DNA of 64,000 nt from Fictibacillus sp. BK138 (GTDB lineage: Bacteria > Bacillota > Bacilli > Bacillales > Fictibacillaceae). This document shows, one piece after another, positions 9,321-20,443 of this stretch (the first letter of the stretch is position 1; each line of letters begins with the position of its first letter). The notes under the pieces were generated by a model. The model was not told where the DNA came from. It saw only the letters and a list, made by a program, of their open reading frames with translations, and did not search any database. The stretch is from positions 1,297,034 through 1,361,033 of the forward strand of contig NZ_SGXL01000001.1 in assembly GCF_004216955.1 (NCBI RefSeq), written 5' to 3'. Both the position numbers and the translations under genes were made by a program.

Positions 9321-10589
9321 ATGAGTATTAATATTCCAAGGGGAACGAAAGATATTCTCCCAGGAGAAGTAGAAAAGTGGCAGATAATAGAAGAAAAAGC
9401 AAAAGAAGTTTCTGCAAGGTTTAATTATAAAGAAATCCGCACACCTGTTTTTGAGCACACTGATCTGTTTCAAAGAGGAGTAGGGGATTCAACAGATATC
9501 GTGCAAAAAGAAATGTATACCTTCACGGACAGAGGAGACAGAAGCTTAACTCTTCGTCCAGAAGGAACAGCACCAGTCACACGTTCTTACGTTGAAAATA
9601 AAATGTTCGGACTTCCAGGGCAGCCTGTAAAGCTTTACTACATCCAGCCGATGTTCCGTTATGAAAGACCACAGGCTGGACGCTACCGTCAATTCGTTCA
9701 ATTTGGAATTGAGGCCATGGGGTCAGCCGACCCAGCGATTGACGCAGAGGTTATTTCACTCGCTATGACGGTTTATCAAGAACTCGGATTGAAGAAACTT
9801 CGATTAGTGTTAAATACACTTGGTGATGCAGATAGCAGAAAGGCTCATAAAGATGCGTTAATTGCTCACTTCGAACCAAGAATTGAAGAGTTTTGTTCTG
9901 ATTGCCAAAATCGTTTAACAAAGAACCCGCTTCGTATTCTTGACTGTAAAAAAGACCGCGATCACGATCTTATGAAGACAGCACCTTCTATTTTAGAGTA
10001 TTTAAATGAAGAATCGAAAGACTACTTTGATCAAGTAAAAACATCATTAGATGACATGAACATTCAATATGTAATCGATCCTACACTAGTGAGAGGGCTA
10101 GATTACTATAACCACACAGCATTTGAAATTATGAGTGATGCTGAGGGGTTTGGTGCCATTACAACTTTAAGCGGCGGCGGAAGATACAATGGTCTTGTTG
10201 AAGATTTAGGCGGTCCTGCAACGCCAAGCATCGGTTTTGCGATGAGTCTTGAACGTCTTCTCTTAGCACTTGAGGCAGAAGGGATCACATTGAATACGGA
10301 AGAAGATCTTGATTGTTACGTTGTTGCACTAGGAGACGAAGCAAAGAAAAAGTCAGTCTCTATCTTGAATGACCTTCGGAATGCTGGAATAAAAAGTGAT
10401 AAAGATTATTTAGATAAAAAAATGAAAGCGCAGTTTAAAGCGGCAGATCGCTTAAAAGCAAGATTTGTTGCCATTTTAGGGGAAGAAGAACTCTCTAAAG
10501 GGATTATTAACGTGAAGAATATGGAATCTGGCGAACAAAAAGAGGTTCGTATAGAAGAATTGAGTACATTTGTAAAGCAAGGAAATTAA
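9321..10589 (+). CDS. hisS: Histidine-tRNA ligase
   Basis: Class II aminoacyl-tRNA synthetase charging tRNA-His. Class II motif 2 is visible in [14 protein letters not shown], the histidine-specific region in [14 protein letters not shown], and motif 3 in [11 protein letters not shown]. The C-terminal anticodon-binding domain starts near residue 325. Length 422 fits the bacterial enzyme. SD GGGAGG lies 10 nt before the ATG. It is the first gene of a two-gene operon with aspS behind a T-box and a long repeat-containing leader. Confidence 0.97.
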   Translation: MSINIPRGTKDILPGEVEKWQIIEEKAKEVSARFNYKEIRTPVFEHTDLFQRGVGDSTDIVQKEMYTFTDRGDRSLTLRPEGTAPVTRSYVENKMFGLPGQPVKLYYIQPMFRYERPQAGRYRQFVQFGIEAMGSADPAIDAEVISLAMTVYQELGLKKLRLVLNTLGDADSRKAHKDALIAHFEPRIEEFCSDCQNRLTKNPLRILDCKKDRDHDLMKTAPSILEYLNEESKDYFDQVKTSLDDMNIQYVIDPTLVRGLDYYNHTAFEIMSDAEGFGAITTLSGGGRYNGLVEDLGGPATPSIGFAMSLERLLLALEAEGITLNTEEDLDCYVVALGDEAKKKSVSILNDLRNAGIKSDKDYLDKKMKAQFKAADRLKARFVAILGEEELSKGIINVKNMESGEQKEVRIEELSTFVKQGN

Positions 10590-10603
10590 GGAGGATACAT
10601 CTT

Positions 10604-12382
10604 ATGGAATATCGCACACATCAATGCGGAAAAATTACTGAACAATATATAGGTGAAAAAGTAACAATAACGGGCTGGGTCCAAAAAAGACGTGATCTCG
10701 GAGGACTGATCTTTATCGACCTGCGTGACCGATCAGGAATCGTGCAAATCGTATTTTCACCTGAAGTTTCAGCTGAAGCTCTGGAGACAGCTGAGAAAGT
10801 AAGAAGTGAATATGTGCTTACCGTTACAGGGACGGTTCTTGAAAGAGATCAAAGTACCATTAACCCTGCAATGAATACAGGTAAGATCGAAATTTCTGGA
10901 GAAGAAATTAAAATCCTAAACAGTGCGAAGACGCCTCCTTTTTCCATTAGTGAAGATATTGAAATAAACGAAGATATCCGTTTGAAATACCGCTATTTGG
11001 ACCTTCGTCGTCCAGTAATGCAGGAAACTTTGAAAATGAGACACGAAGTTACCCGTTATATCCGTAACTTTTTAGAAACAGAAGAATTCATGGAAATGGA
11101 AACTCCGATGCTTACGAAAAGCACGCCTGAAGGAGCACGTGACTATCTTGTGCCGAGCCGCGTGCATCCCGGAGAATTTTATGCTTTACCGCAATCACCT
11201 CAGTTGTTTAAGCAGCTTTTAATGGTTTCAGGGTTTGAAAAATATTATCAGATCGTACGCTGTTTTAGAGATGAGGATCTGCGTGCAGACCGTCAGCCTG
11301 AATTTACTCAAGTCGATATTGAAACATCATTCATGGGGCAGGAAGCTCTTCTTTCCATGATGGAAGAAATGATGACAGGATTAGTTAAAAAAGTGAAGGG
11401 TGCGGATATTCCAAAACCTTTCCCTAGAATGACTTATAAAGAAGCGATGGACCGTTATGGTTCAGATAAGCCTGATACTCGTTTTGGACTTGAACTCATC
11501 AATGTTTCTGATGTTGTAAAACAGTCTGGTTTTAAAGTATTTGCTGCTGCTGTTGAAAACGGTGGAGAAGTTAAAGCGATTAATGTAAAAGGAAAAGCGG
11601 CTGATTATTCTAGAAAAGACATTGATGGTCTTACTGAGTTTACTGCTCGTTACGGAGCTAAAGGTCTTGCATGGATGAAAGTAGAAGCAGAAGGTTTGAA
11701 AGGTCCGATCTCCAAGTTTTTTAACGAAGAAGATGCGGCTAATCTTACAAATACCTTAAATGCTGAAGAAGGAGATCTGCTTCTGTTTGTAGCGGATAAG
11801 TCCTCTGTTGTAGCAGATAGCCTCGGAGCTCTTCGTCAAAAATTAGGAAAAGACCTAGGATTAATCGATCAGTCAAAATTCAACTTCTTATGGGTCGTTG
11901 ACTTCCCGCTCGTAGAGTATGATGAGGATGCAGAGCGCTATGTGGCATTGCACCATCCTTTTACAATGCCAAAGACAGAAGATCTTCACTTAATGGATTC
12001 AAATCCATCAGAAGTTAGAGCACAAGCATATGACCTCGTTCTTAACGGTTATGAGCTAGGCGGAGGATCACAGCGTATTTATGAACGTGATGTGCAAGAA
12101 AAAATGTTTAAAACATTAGGATTTAGTGAGGAAGGGGCTCGCGAAGAATTTGGTTTCCTTCTTGATGCTTTTGAATACGGTACTCCTCCACATGGCGGTA
12201 TAGCACTTGGGTTAGACCGAATGGTGATGCTGCTTGCTGGAAGAACTAACTTAAGAGACACGATTGCTTTCCCTAAAACAGCATCCGCATCATGTCTTCT
12301 GACTAATGCTCCATCACCTGTTAATGAAAAGCAATTGGATGAGCTTCATTTAGGTTTAAAATTAAAGCAAGAGTCAAATTAA
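10604..12382 (+). CDS. aspS: Aspartate-tRNA ligase
   Basis: Class IIb synthetase charging tRNA-Asp. N-terminal OB-fold anticodon domain (about 1-110), motif 2 in [18 protein letters not shown], the bacterial GAD insertion domain around 290-420, and motif 3 in [14 protein letters not shown]. Length 592 matches B. subtilis. It starts 14 bp after hisS behind AAGGAGG. Whether the enzyme also charges tRNA-Asn cannot be told from the sequence seen here. Confidence 0.97.
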   Translation: MEYRTHQCGKITEQYIGEKVTITGWVQKRRDLGGLIFIDLRDRSGIVQIVFSPEVSAEALETAEKVRSEYVLTVTGTVLERDQSTINPAMNTGKIEISGEEIKILNSAKTPPFSISEDIEINEDIRLKYRYLDLRRPVMQETLKMRHEVTRYIRNFLETEEFMEMETPMLTKSTPEGARDYLVPSRVHPGEFYALPQSPQLFKQLLMVSGFEKYYQIVRCFRDEDLRADRQPEFTQVDIETSFMGQEALLSMMEEMMTGLVKKVKGADIPKPFPRMTYKEAMDRYGSDKPDTRFGLELINVSDVVKQSGFKVFAAAVENGGEVKAINVKGKAADYSRKDIDGLTEFTARYGAKGLAWMKVEAEGLKGPISKFFNEEDAANLTNTLNAEEGDLLLFVADKSSVVADSLGALRQKLGKDLGLIDQSKFNFLWVVDFPLVEYDEDAERYVALHHPFTMPKTEDLHLMDSNPSEVRAQAYDLVLNGYELGGGSQRIYERDVQEKMFKTLGFSEEGAREEFGFLLDAFEYGTPPHGGIALGLDRMVMLLAGRTNLRDTIAFPKTASASCLLTNAPSPVNEKQLDELHLGLKLKQESN

Positions 12383-12426
12383 CGAAAATTTAGAAAAATA
12401 AGAATTGTTTTTTACAAAGACACATT

Positions 12427-12455
12427 TTGTCTTGTAAGTTACGATTTCCTATGAT
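12427..12455 (+). promoter_or_regulatory. Sigma-A promoter of 6S RNA
   Basis: TTGTCT (12427-12432), 17-nt spacer, TATGAT (12450-12455), predicting a start near 12462. Confidence 0.7.
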
Positions 12456-12461
12456 AGTATT

Positions 12462-12645
12462 TATTTAAACGATGGGTCCTATGATGACCGTTAACAACCC
12501 GAAAGTTTTGAGCCAACATTATTTACGAGGGAGCTTGTGTTTTCTCACAGCGTCCACGCCCTGAAAGATAGGGGACGGACAAAATGCGAAACAGGGCACC
12601 CACCTGCGAGAGCAGGTTCAAAACTAAGGGAAGACGGCATTTTTG
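12462..12645 (+). ncRNA. bsrA: 6S RNA (BsrA-like)
   Basis: Non-coding RNA that sequesters the sigma-A RNA polymerase holoenzyme. It lies between aspS and tcdA (yrvM), exactly where B. subtilis bsrA is. AGTTTTGA near 12505 pairs with TCAAAACT near 12617, closing a long imperfect hairpin with the central region GTTTTCTCACAGCGTCCACG near 12539-12558, CCCTG/CAGGG pairing and an inner hairpin CCTGCGAGAGCAGG. No ORF is supported. Exact ends are estimates from the promoter and the end of base pairing. Confidence 0.88.
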
Positions 12646-12771
12646 GGGCTCATTTTTTGTGTGTCTAAATTAAACCTAGTAAGCATATTGATTTTGTTTT
12701 AAAAAGTGGATATGCTGATAAAGATGCATTTTCTTTATTCATGTGCACTTTGAAAGGAGATTTCAAACGTT

Positions 12772-13539
12772 ATGCTTTATCAATTTTCAAGAAATGAACT
12801 TGCAATAGGAAAAGATGGAATTGACGTTCTAAAAAACACAACTGTAGCAGTACTCGGAATCGGCGGAGTGGGCTCTTTTTCAGCAGAAGCTCTTGCCCGT
12901 TCAGGTGTAGGACGTTTAATCCTTATAGATAAAGACGATGTAGACATCACCAATGTCAATCGCCAAATACATGCTCTAGTTACTACAGTAGGACAGCCAA
13001 AAGTAGATTTAATGAAAGAAAGAATCGCTTTGATTAATCCAGAGTGCGAAGTTATCGCCTTAAAGATGTTCTATACAGAAGAAACGTATGAACAAATCTT
13101 TGAATACGGATTAGATTTTGTAGTTGACGCATCTGATACGATTTCCTATAAAATTCATCTTATGAAAGAATGTCTTAAACGTAAGATTCCAATTATCTCA
13201 AGCATGGGTGTAGCAAATAAGCTGGATCCAACGAAACTTCAGATCGCGGATATTTCTAAGACAAGCTATGATCCGATCGCCAAGGTTATACGCCAGCGCT
13301 TAAGAAAAGAAGGAATTACAAAAGGTATTCCAGTTGTATTCTCAGATGAAAAACCCATTCAAATTCGCGAGGAGATCAGAAAAGAGATCGTTCCTGAGAA
13401 CGCACCAGGGATACGTAAAGCGAAAATGCCTCCATCATCCAACGCATTTGTTCCATCCGTTTCAGGATTGTACATGGCTGGATATGTAATCAATAAAATT
13501 ATTGAGAAGAATAACATTACAGTTGAAAGAATTCGATAA
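12772..13539 (+). CDS. tcdA: tRNA threonylcarbamoyladenosine dehydratase
   Basis: E1-like (ThiF/MoeB superfamily) ATP-dependent enzyme that converts t6A37 of tRNA to its cyclic form ct6A. The nucleotide-binding GIGGVGSFSAEALARSGVG lies near residues 30-48, followed by DKDDVDITNVNRQ, the adenylation motif. The C-terminus carries a membrane-leaning segment GLYMAGYVINKII. Length 255 equals the Bacillus YrvM family. It follows 6S RNA; SD GAAAGGAG is 12-13 nt before the ATG. Confidence 0.93.
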   Translation: MLYQFSRNELAIGKDGIDVLKNTTVAVLGIGGVGSFSAEALARSGVGRLILIDKDDVDITNVNRQIHALVTTVGQPKVDLMKERIALINPECEVIALKMFYTEETYEQIFEYGLDFVVDASDTISYKIHLMKECLKRKIPIISSMGVANKLDPTKLQIADISKTSYDPIAKVIRQRLRKEGITKGIPVVFSDEKPIQIREEIRKEIVPENAPGIRKAKMPPSSNAFVPSVSGLYMAGYVINKIIEKNNITVERIR

Positions 13540-13545
13540 AATTGG

Positions 13546-13597
13546 AAAGCTGACTGTAAAGTACATGTCTGAATGTACTTTTGCAGAGCAGCTTTTT
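13546..13597 (+). terminator. Intrinsic terminator after tcdA
   Basis: Nested hairpin: AAGCTG (13547-13552) with CAGCTT (13589-13594), and an inner AAAGTACAT/ATGTACTTT stem, followed by a T-run. Confidence 0.85.
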
Positions 13598-13633
13598 TGC
13601 TTTCTATGGATTTTAATAATCTAGAATCGTTCA

Positions 13634-13679
13634 AATAAAAAAAGGCTAAACTCAAACAGCATCTGAGTTTAGCCTTTGC
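13634..13679 (-). terminator. rsfA terminator (works in both directions)
   Basis: AAAGGCTAAACTCA and TGAGTTTAGCCTTT (about 13641-13677) form a 14-bp stem. On the minus strand it is followed by seven Ts; on the plus strand T-rich sequence also follows, so it can stop converging transcription. Confidence 0.88.
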
Positions 13680-13683
13680 TTTT

Positions 13684-14490
13684 TTATTTTGCCATTTTCT
13701 CCAAGTTCCCGTTTTTATCCATTCGGAAGCTTTGATTTGTTTCTTCATCCTGAAACAGAACCATCTTTCTTGCTCGGTCCATAATCTGAATAAGAGCTTG
13801 ATAATCTTCTTGAACTGTCTGATGTTCTTTCTCAAGGACAGCGAGCTGTTCTTTCATTACCTTGTTCTGCTGAAGCAATTCGTTCATCTGCAAACGGAGC
13901 TCCATGTTTTCCTGTACAAGCTTTCCACTCGATATTCCGTTTCTTTTTAAGCCACTCAGGAAGTCTATTACTTCATCCAATGTTAATTCTTCTTGTTTAC
14001 TAGGTTGCGGCGCTTGATAAGTAGAGTTGGCAGCTGCAGCCGGTATATGGTTTACTGCTGGTGAGGCAGGCTTTGCAGCAGGCTGTGTTTCATATGCATT
14101 TGAAGGTGAAGCTGCTCCTCTATCATACGTATAAGGAGTTTTAAAGAATTCCTCAGGATGATAGGTTTCATCATCATGCATCTGCGGTGTTTTAACCGGC
14201 TGAATAGCAGGTTTCGTTACAGATTTGGACTGTGGCTGCTGCTGTGACTTAGCTAGAGCGCGCTGTCGTTCTTTTCTTTGCTTTTTCGCAATCTTTAAAG
14301 CTTGTTCATATTTCTTTCTGACGATTGCATTCCATCTGAAACCAACTGCAGCACTCGTCCGTTCTAATTTATCTCCAACCTCTTCAAAGGCATGAAGCTG
14401 TGTACTACCTTCACGGACATGGCGCAAAACCGTTTCGGCCAAGAGCAGATCGTCTTCTTCTGACCAAGCGTCCTGTCTGATTTTTGACAC
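13684..14490 (-). CDS. rsfA: Prespore-specific regulator RsfA
   Basis: 268 residues. The N-terminal 75 residues form a SANT/Myb-like domain (WSEEDDLLLAETVL and GFRWNAIVRKKYEQAL), typical of RsfA, which in B. subtilis is made under sigma-F and tunes sigma-F-dependent genes in the forespore. A Gln/Pro/Ala-rich linker follows, then a coiled coil around 190-245. Start is GTG on the minus strand behind GGAGAGG. It converges with tcdA. The linker is low-complexity and likely disordered. Confidence 0.88.
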   Translation of the reverse strand: MSKIRQDAWSEEDDLLLAETVLRHVREGSTQLHAFEEVGDKLERTSAAVGFRWNAIVRKKYEQALKIAKKQRKERQRALAKSQQQPQSKSVTKPAIQPVKTPQMHDDETYHPEEFFKTPYTYDRGAASPSNAYETQPAAKPASPAVNHIPAAAANSTYQAPQPSKQEELTLDEVIDFLSGLKRNGISSGKLVQENMELRLQMNELLQQNKVMKEQLAVLEKEHQTVQEDYQALIQIMDRARKMVLFQDEETNQSFRMDKNGNLEKMAK

Positions 14491-14618
14491 GTAAATCCTC
14501 TCCTTAGCTTTTCAAAAATATCGTTTAATATTTTCATGTTTACCAAAGAGAGAAATTCCTATACACTTACGAACAAAAATTTTGCTAGTTTGATAAGACA
14601 GTTAAAAGAATGATAGAT

Positions 14619-15953
14619 TTACTCACCTTTTTTCTTTCGGTCATTAAAATAGTCCAATCTCTTTTTTATGTTTTTTTCATAGCCTCGTTCTGTCGGTTCA
14701 TAAAATGATTTCCCAAGCATGTGCTGCGGTAAATAATTTTGTGGTACATAGCCATCCTCAAAGTTATGAGGGTATTTATAATCTGCACCATGGTTCAATT
14801 CTTTGGCTCCTTTATAATGAGCATCACGAAGATGGATAGGTACAAGACCTGTTTTTTCTTTTTTTACCGCTTCCAATGCTTTATCAATACCTAATATAAC
14901 TTTATTGCTCTTTGGAGCGGTTGCCAAATAGAGCGTTGCTTCTGCAAGTGGTATTCTTGCTTCTGGCATTCCTATAAAGTCAGCTGCATAACTGGCAGCC
15001 TGTGCAACAAGTAAAGCGTTAGGATCAGCCAGGCCAATATCCTCTGCTGCATGAACCATGAGACGACGTGCAATAAAACGTGGATCTTCGCCTGCATAAA
15101 TCATTTTGGCAAGCCAGTAGAGGGCAGCGTCGGGATCGGAGCCGCGTATGCTTTTAATAAATGCAGAGACAGTATCATAATGATTGTCTCCTTTTTTATC
15201 ATATTGTAGTACTCTTTGCTGGATGGATTCTTCTGCAATTTCGAGTGTGATGTTGATATCGCCGTTCTTATCCGGTTTAGTGGTAAGCACTGCGAGTTCC
15301 ACAGCATTGAGTGCAGTACGGGCATCACCGTTTGCTATAGAAACGATGTGATCCAATGCTTCTTTTTTCATCTTAACGGGGTGCTTTCCATATCCTCTTT
15401 CATCATCTTTCAATGCTTGTTCGATAATTTTAGCGATATGATGGTCTGTTAATGGTTCAAAACGGAATAGTCTTGATCTCGACAAAAGTGCTGGATTGAT
15501 TTCAAACATCGGGCTTTCCGTTGTTGCGCCTATTAAAATCACTGTCCCATCCTCTACATACGGAAGTAGGGCATCTTGCTGATTCTTGTTAAACCGATGA
15601 ATCTCGTCTATAAAGAGTACTGTTTTCTTATCTTCCAATAAAAGCCGTTCTTTTGCTGCGTTCATTACAACTTTTAAGTCAGCCACTCCAGAAGTTACAG
15701 CATTCAATTGTTCGAACCATGCAGATGTTGAATTTGCAATGATTCTGGCTAAAGTAGTCTTACCTGTTCCAGGAGGACCAAAAAATATCATCGGAGTCAG
15801 CTGGTCTGCTTCAATCGCTCTTCTTAAGAGTTTGCCTTCTCCTGCTATGTGCTCCTGACCAATAAACTCATTGATCTTCCGCGGGCGCATTCTATTGGCA
15901 AGCGGTCGTTTTAATGAATGAGAATTTTCATCTTTATAGGAAAACAAGTCCAT
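14619..15953 (-). CDS. rarA: Replication-associated recombination protein RarA
   Basis: AAA+ ATPase of the MgsA/RarA/WRNIP1 family, acting at stalled replication forks. Walker A GPPGTGKTT near residue 60, Walker B FIDEIHRF, sensor 1 GATTES and arginine-finger SRSRLF are all visible; the C-terminal tetramerisation domain follows. Length 444 is slightly longer than B. subtilis RarA (421). The N-terminus MDLFSYKDEN resembles a beta-clamp/SSB-interaction tail, an inference. SD GGAAGG precedes the ATG. Confidence 0.95.
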   Translation of the reverse strand: MDLFSYKDENSHSLKRPLANRMRPRKINEFIGQEHIAGEGKLLRRAIEADQLTPMIFFGPPGTGKTTLARIIANSTSAWFEQLNAVTSGVADLKVVMNAAKERLLLEDKKTVLFIDEIHRFNKNQQDALLPYVEDGTVILIGATTESPMFEINPALLSRSRLFRFEPLTDHHIAKIIEQALKDDERGYGKHPVKMKKEALDHIVSIANGDARTALNAVELAVLTTKPDKNGDINITLEIAEESIQQRVLQYDKKGDNHYDTVSAFIKSIRGSDPDAALYWLAKMIYAGEDPRFIARRLMVHAAEDIGLADPNALLVAQAASYAADFIGMPEARIPLAEATLYLATAPKSNKVILGIDKALEAVKKEKTGLVPIHLRDAHYKGAKELNHGADYKYPHNFEDGYVPQNYLPQHMLGKSFYEPTERGYEKNIKKRLDYFNDRKKKGE

Positions 15954-16108
15954 ATATGTTCATCCTTCCGTACACTTGTTCTTAAATGTCATATGAACAT
16001 ACTATACATCAGTCCTTCATGCAAGGTGAAACTATTTCGTGCTATAATAAGCTTTAGATTTTCATTTTCGGTTGCTTAAAAAGCTTCAGCCAGGAAGGAT
16101 TTTGCAGA

Positions 16109-16819
16109 ATGAAAGACCAAAAGCAATCAAGACCGGGCAAATTTTTGTTTGAATGGTCTGTTTTTTTTGTGGGCTTATTTATAATGGCCTTTGGAATTGC
16201 ACTCATGATTAAAGCTGAACTGGGCAGTGCCCCGTGGGATGTTCTTCACATTGGTCTGTTTTCACAGTTTGGATTAACAATTGGAACTTGGTCGATCATC
16301 ATGGGCTTTTTCGTTATACTAGCAACTGCGATACTGACAAAGAAGTTTCCTCAAACAGGAGCATTTTTAAATATGATATTTGTCGGACTGTTTATCGATT
16401 TTTATCTATGGCTTCCTTTTTTTCATAACCCGATAACCATAGCAGGTAAATTGTGGTATCTCTTAATCGGAATACTAATCCTAGGGTTTGGGATCGGTCT
16501 GTATATCGCTTCTAATCGAGGTGCAGGACCGCGAGATAGTCTGATGCTTGCTTTAACAGAAAAATCAGGAATGAAAGTTTCGAGAATCCGATTATTTATG
16601 GAGTTGTTTGTGCTATTTTTCGGCTGGGTTCTGCATGGTCCTATTTCTTATGGGACAATTCTATTTTGTGTCACGATTGGTGCAATCGTAGGCAGAACAT
16701 TGCCTTTATGTCAAAAAGCAGTAAAGTTTGTTTTAGAACGGAGTGAACAATATGAAAATATCAACAAAGGGCAGATACGGATTAACCATCATGATGGCAT
16801 TAGCAAAGAGATCAGGTGA
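16109..16819 (+). CDS. YczE/YyaS/YitT-family membrane protein
   Basis: 236-residue integral membrane protein with about five to six hydrophobic segments. The segments ALMIKAELGSAPWDVLHIGL and IASNRGAGPRDSLMLAL contain the duplicated glycine/proline/aspartate pattern of the YczE-like family; substrate unknown. Its last 23 codons overlap the start of cymR in another frame. The C-terminal tail after about residue 213 is hydrophilic and looks like read-through into cymR rather than a conserved part. A TATAAT at 16043-16048 could be its -10, but I see no good -35. Confidence 0.8.
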   Translation: MKDQKQSRPGKFLFEWSVFFVGLFIMAFGIALMIKAELGSAPWDVLHIGLFSQFGLTIGTWSIIMGFFVILATAILTKKFPQTGAFLNMIFVGLFIDFYLWLPFFHNPITIAGKLWYLLIGILILGFGIGLYIASNRGAGPRDSLMLALTEKSGMKVSRIRLFMELFVLFFGWVLHGPISYGTILFCVTIGAIVGRTLPLCQKAVKFVLERSEQYENINKGQIRINHHDGISKEIR

Positions 16820-17171
16820 AGGTCCTATTGCTTTAAAATTGATTGCTAAAGAGCACAGCTTATCAGAACATTATCTTGAGCAGCTGATCGCGCCGCTAAG
16901 AAACGCAGGTTTGGTAAAAAGTATAAGAGGTGCGTATGGAGGTTATATTTTAGCTAAAGAAGCTTCTACTATAACTGCTGGAGACATTATTCGTGTACTG
17001 GAAGGACCCATTTCACCGGTAGAAGTAATGGATGATGAAGAACCGGCAAAACGTAATCTTTGGATAAAGATTCGTGACGCTGTAAAAGATGTGCTCGATT
17101 CTACAACATTAGAAGATTTAGCGAACTATGAAGACGAAGGCGCACAGGACGCCTATATGTTTTATATTTAG
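16752..17171 (+). CDS. cymR: Cysteine metabolism repressor CymR (Rrf2 family)
   Basis: Master repressor of sulfur-assimilation genes in Bacillus, acting with CysK/O-acetylserine. Winged-helix Rrf2 fold begins MKISTKGRYGLTIMMALAK; the wing GAYGGYILA and the conserved RVLEGPISPVEVMDDEE follow. It has no Fe-S cysteines, as expected for CymR rather than IscR. The ATG at 16752 follows CGGAGTG; 139 residues. It heads cymR-yrvO-mnmA, the B. subtilis order. The start overlaps the preceding membrane-protein gene by 68 bp. Confidence 0.94.
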   Translation: MKISTKGRYGLTIMMALAKRSGEGPIALKLIAKEHSLSEHYLEQLIAPLRNAGLVKSIRGAYGGYILAKEASTITAGDIIRVLEGPISPVEVMDDEEPAKRNLWIKIRDAVKDVLDSTTLEDLANYEDEGAQDAYMFYI

Positions 17172-17182
17172 GAAGGAATCTG

Positions 17183-19493
<2,311 letters not shown>

Positions 19494-19502
19494 AAAATGC
19501 TT

Positions 19503-19549
19503 AAAAGCTGGCAAAATCGGTTGGAATAAACCGAACGCCAGCTTTTTTT
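19503..19549 (+). terminator. Intrinsic terminator after mnmA
   Basis: AAAGCTGGC (19504-19512) pairs with GCCAGCTTT (19537-19545); an inner TCGGTT/AACCGA stem extends it, and a T-run follows. Confidence 0.9.
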
Positions 19550-19590
19550 GCTATAAATAGATCATCAAGCGGCATTTATGCTCGCTGGAT

Positions 19591-19693
19591 GATCGCCATC
19601 CGAGATTTATGATCGCCATCCGAGATTTATGATCGCCATCCGAGATTTATGATCGCCATCCGAGATTTATGATCGCCATCCGAGATTTATGAT
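19591..19693 (+). repeat. Perfect 20-bp tandem repeat, five copies
   Basis: Unit GATCGCCATCCGAGATTTAT is repeated exactly five times (19591-19690) plus three bases, with a degenerate unit just upstream (19571-19590). There are no unique spacers, so it is not CRISPR. It lies between the mnmA terminator and the TPR gene. Identity of all five units implies recent slippage or expansion. Confidence 0.95.
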
Positions 19694-19770
19694 AAATACG
19701 CCAGAAACTCTGTGCGATTTTCGGCCTGGTTTGATATACTTTGGTAGGAAATAAGGATGGGGGTATAGAA

Positions 19771-20430
19771 ATGGAGCCTTCAAAAGGACTTGAATACTTA
19801 AAAAAAGGAAAATTTGAAGAAGCGGCAAAAAGCCTCGAAGCAATGATCGAAGCCGATCCTCAAAACCCGGTTCACTATATTAATTTTGGAAATCTGCTAT
19901 CCGCGGTACATGAACATGAAAAAGCGATACAATTTTTTGACAAGGCCTTATCACTCGATCAGAATGCTTCGGCTGCTCTATATGGAGCTGGAATTGCATG
20001 CTATCATCTTGAACAGTTTACAAAAGCAGCAAAGCTCTTCCAAGAAGCAATAAAAGGCGGACTTCAGGACTCGGACACATATTTTATGACAGGCATGTCG
20101 TTCGTATCACTCGGTGAAAACAAATTAGCGTTTCCATACTTGATGAGAGCGACTGAATTGAACGAAGATGACAATGAGGCACTTTTCCAGTTTGGACTTT
20201 GTCAGGGAAGAATAGGGGATGTTAAATCTGCTTTGAACTCATTCGAAAAAGTAACAAAAAAGGATGAAAAGCATGCAGATGCCTGGTATAACTTTGGTGT
20301 TTCTTTGAGTTTTTTTGATCGTAATGAGGAAGCTCTTGCTGCATTTGAAAAAGCTTTAAAAGTTCAGCCAAATCATTATTTGGCTGGGAATGGGAAAAGG
20401 AATATCGAAAGTAAGAATACAAAACAATAA
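19771..20430 (+). CDS. yrrB: TPR-repeat protein YrrB
   Basis: 219 residues consisting of about six tetratricopeptide repeats, for example GKFEEAAKSLEAMIEADPQN and KAIQFFDKALSLDQN, with the alternating Ala/Leu/Tyr pattern of TPR helices. B. subtilis YrrB has the same fold and position upstream of recD2 (yrrC); a scaffold role is assumed from the fold, with no enzymatic site. ATG at 19771 after AAGGATGGGGG; an upstream in-frame TTG at 19741 lacks an SD. A TATACT near 19734 may be the -10. Confidence 0.87.
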   Translation: MEPSKGLEYLKKGKFEEAAKSLEAMIEADPQNPVHYINFGNLLSAVHEHEKAIQFFDKALSLDQNASAALYGAGIACYHLEQFTKAAKLFQEAIKGGLQDSDTYFMTGMSFVSLGENKLAFPYLMRATELNEDDNEALFQFGLCQGRIGDVKSALNSFEKVTKKDEKHADAWYNFGVSLSFFDRNEEALAAFEKALKVQPNHYLAGNGKRNIESKNTKQ

Positions 20431-20443
20431 AAGGGGATGCTTT

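Noticed and set aside
13359-13835. 158-codon minus-strand frame between tcdA and rsfA
   Set aside because: Overlaps two real genes and crosses both their terminators; no SD.
19591-19693. CRISPR array
   Set aside because: Units are directly adjacent with no spacers and no cas genes are nearby; it is a plain tandem repeat.
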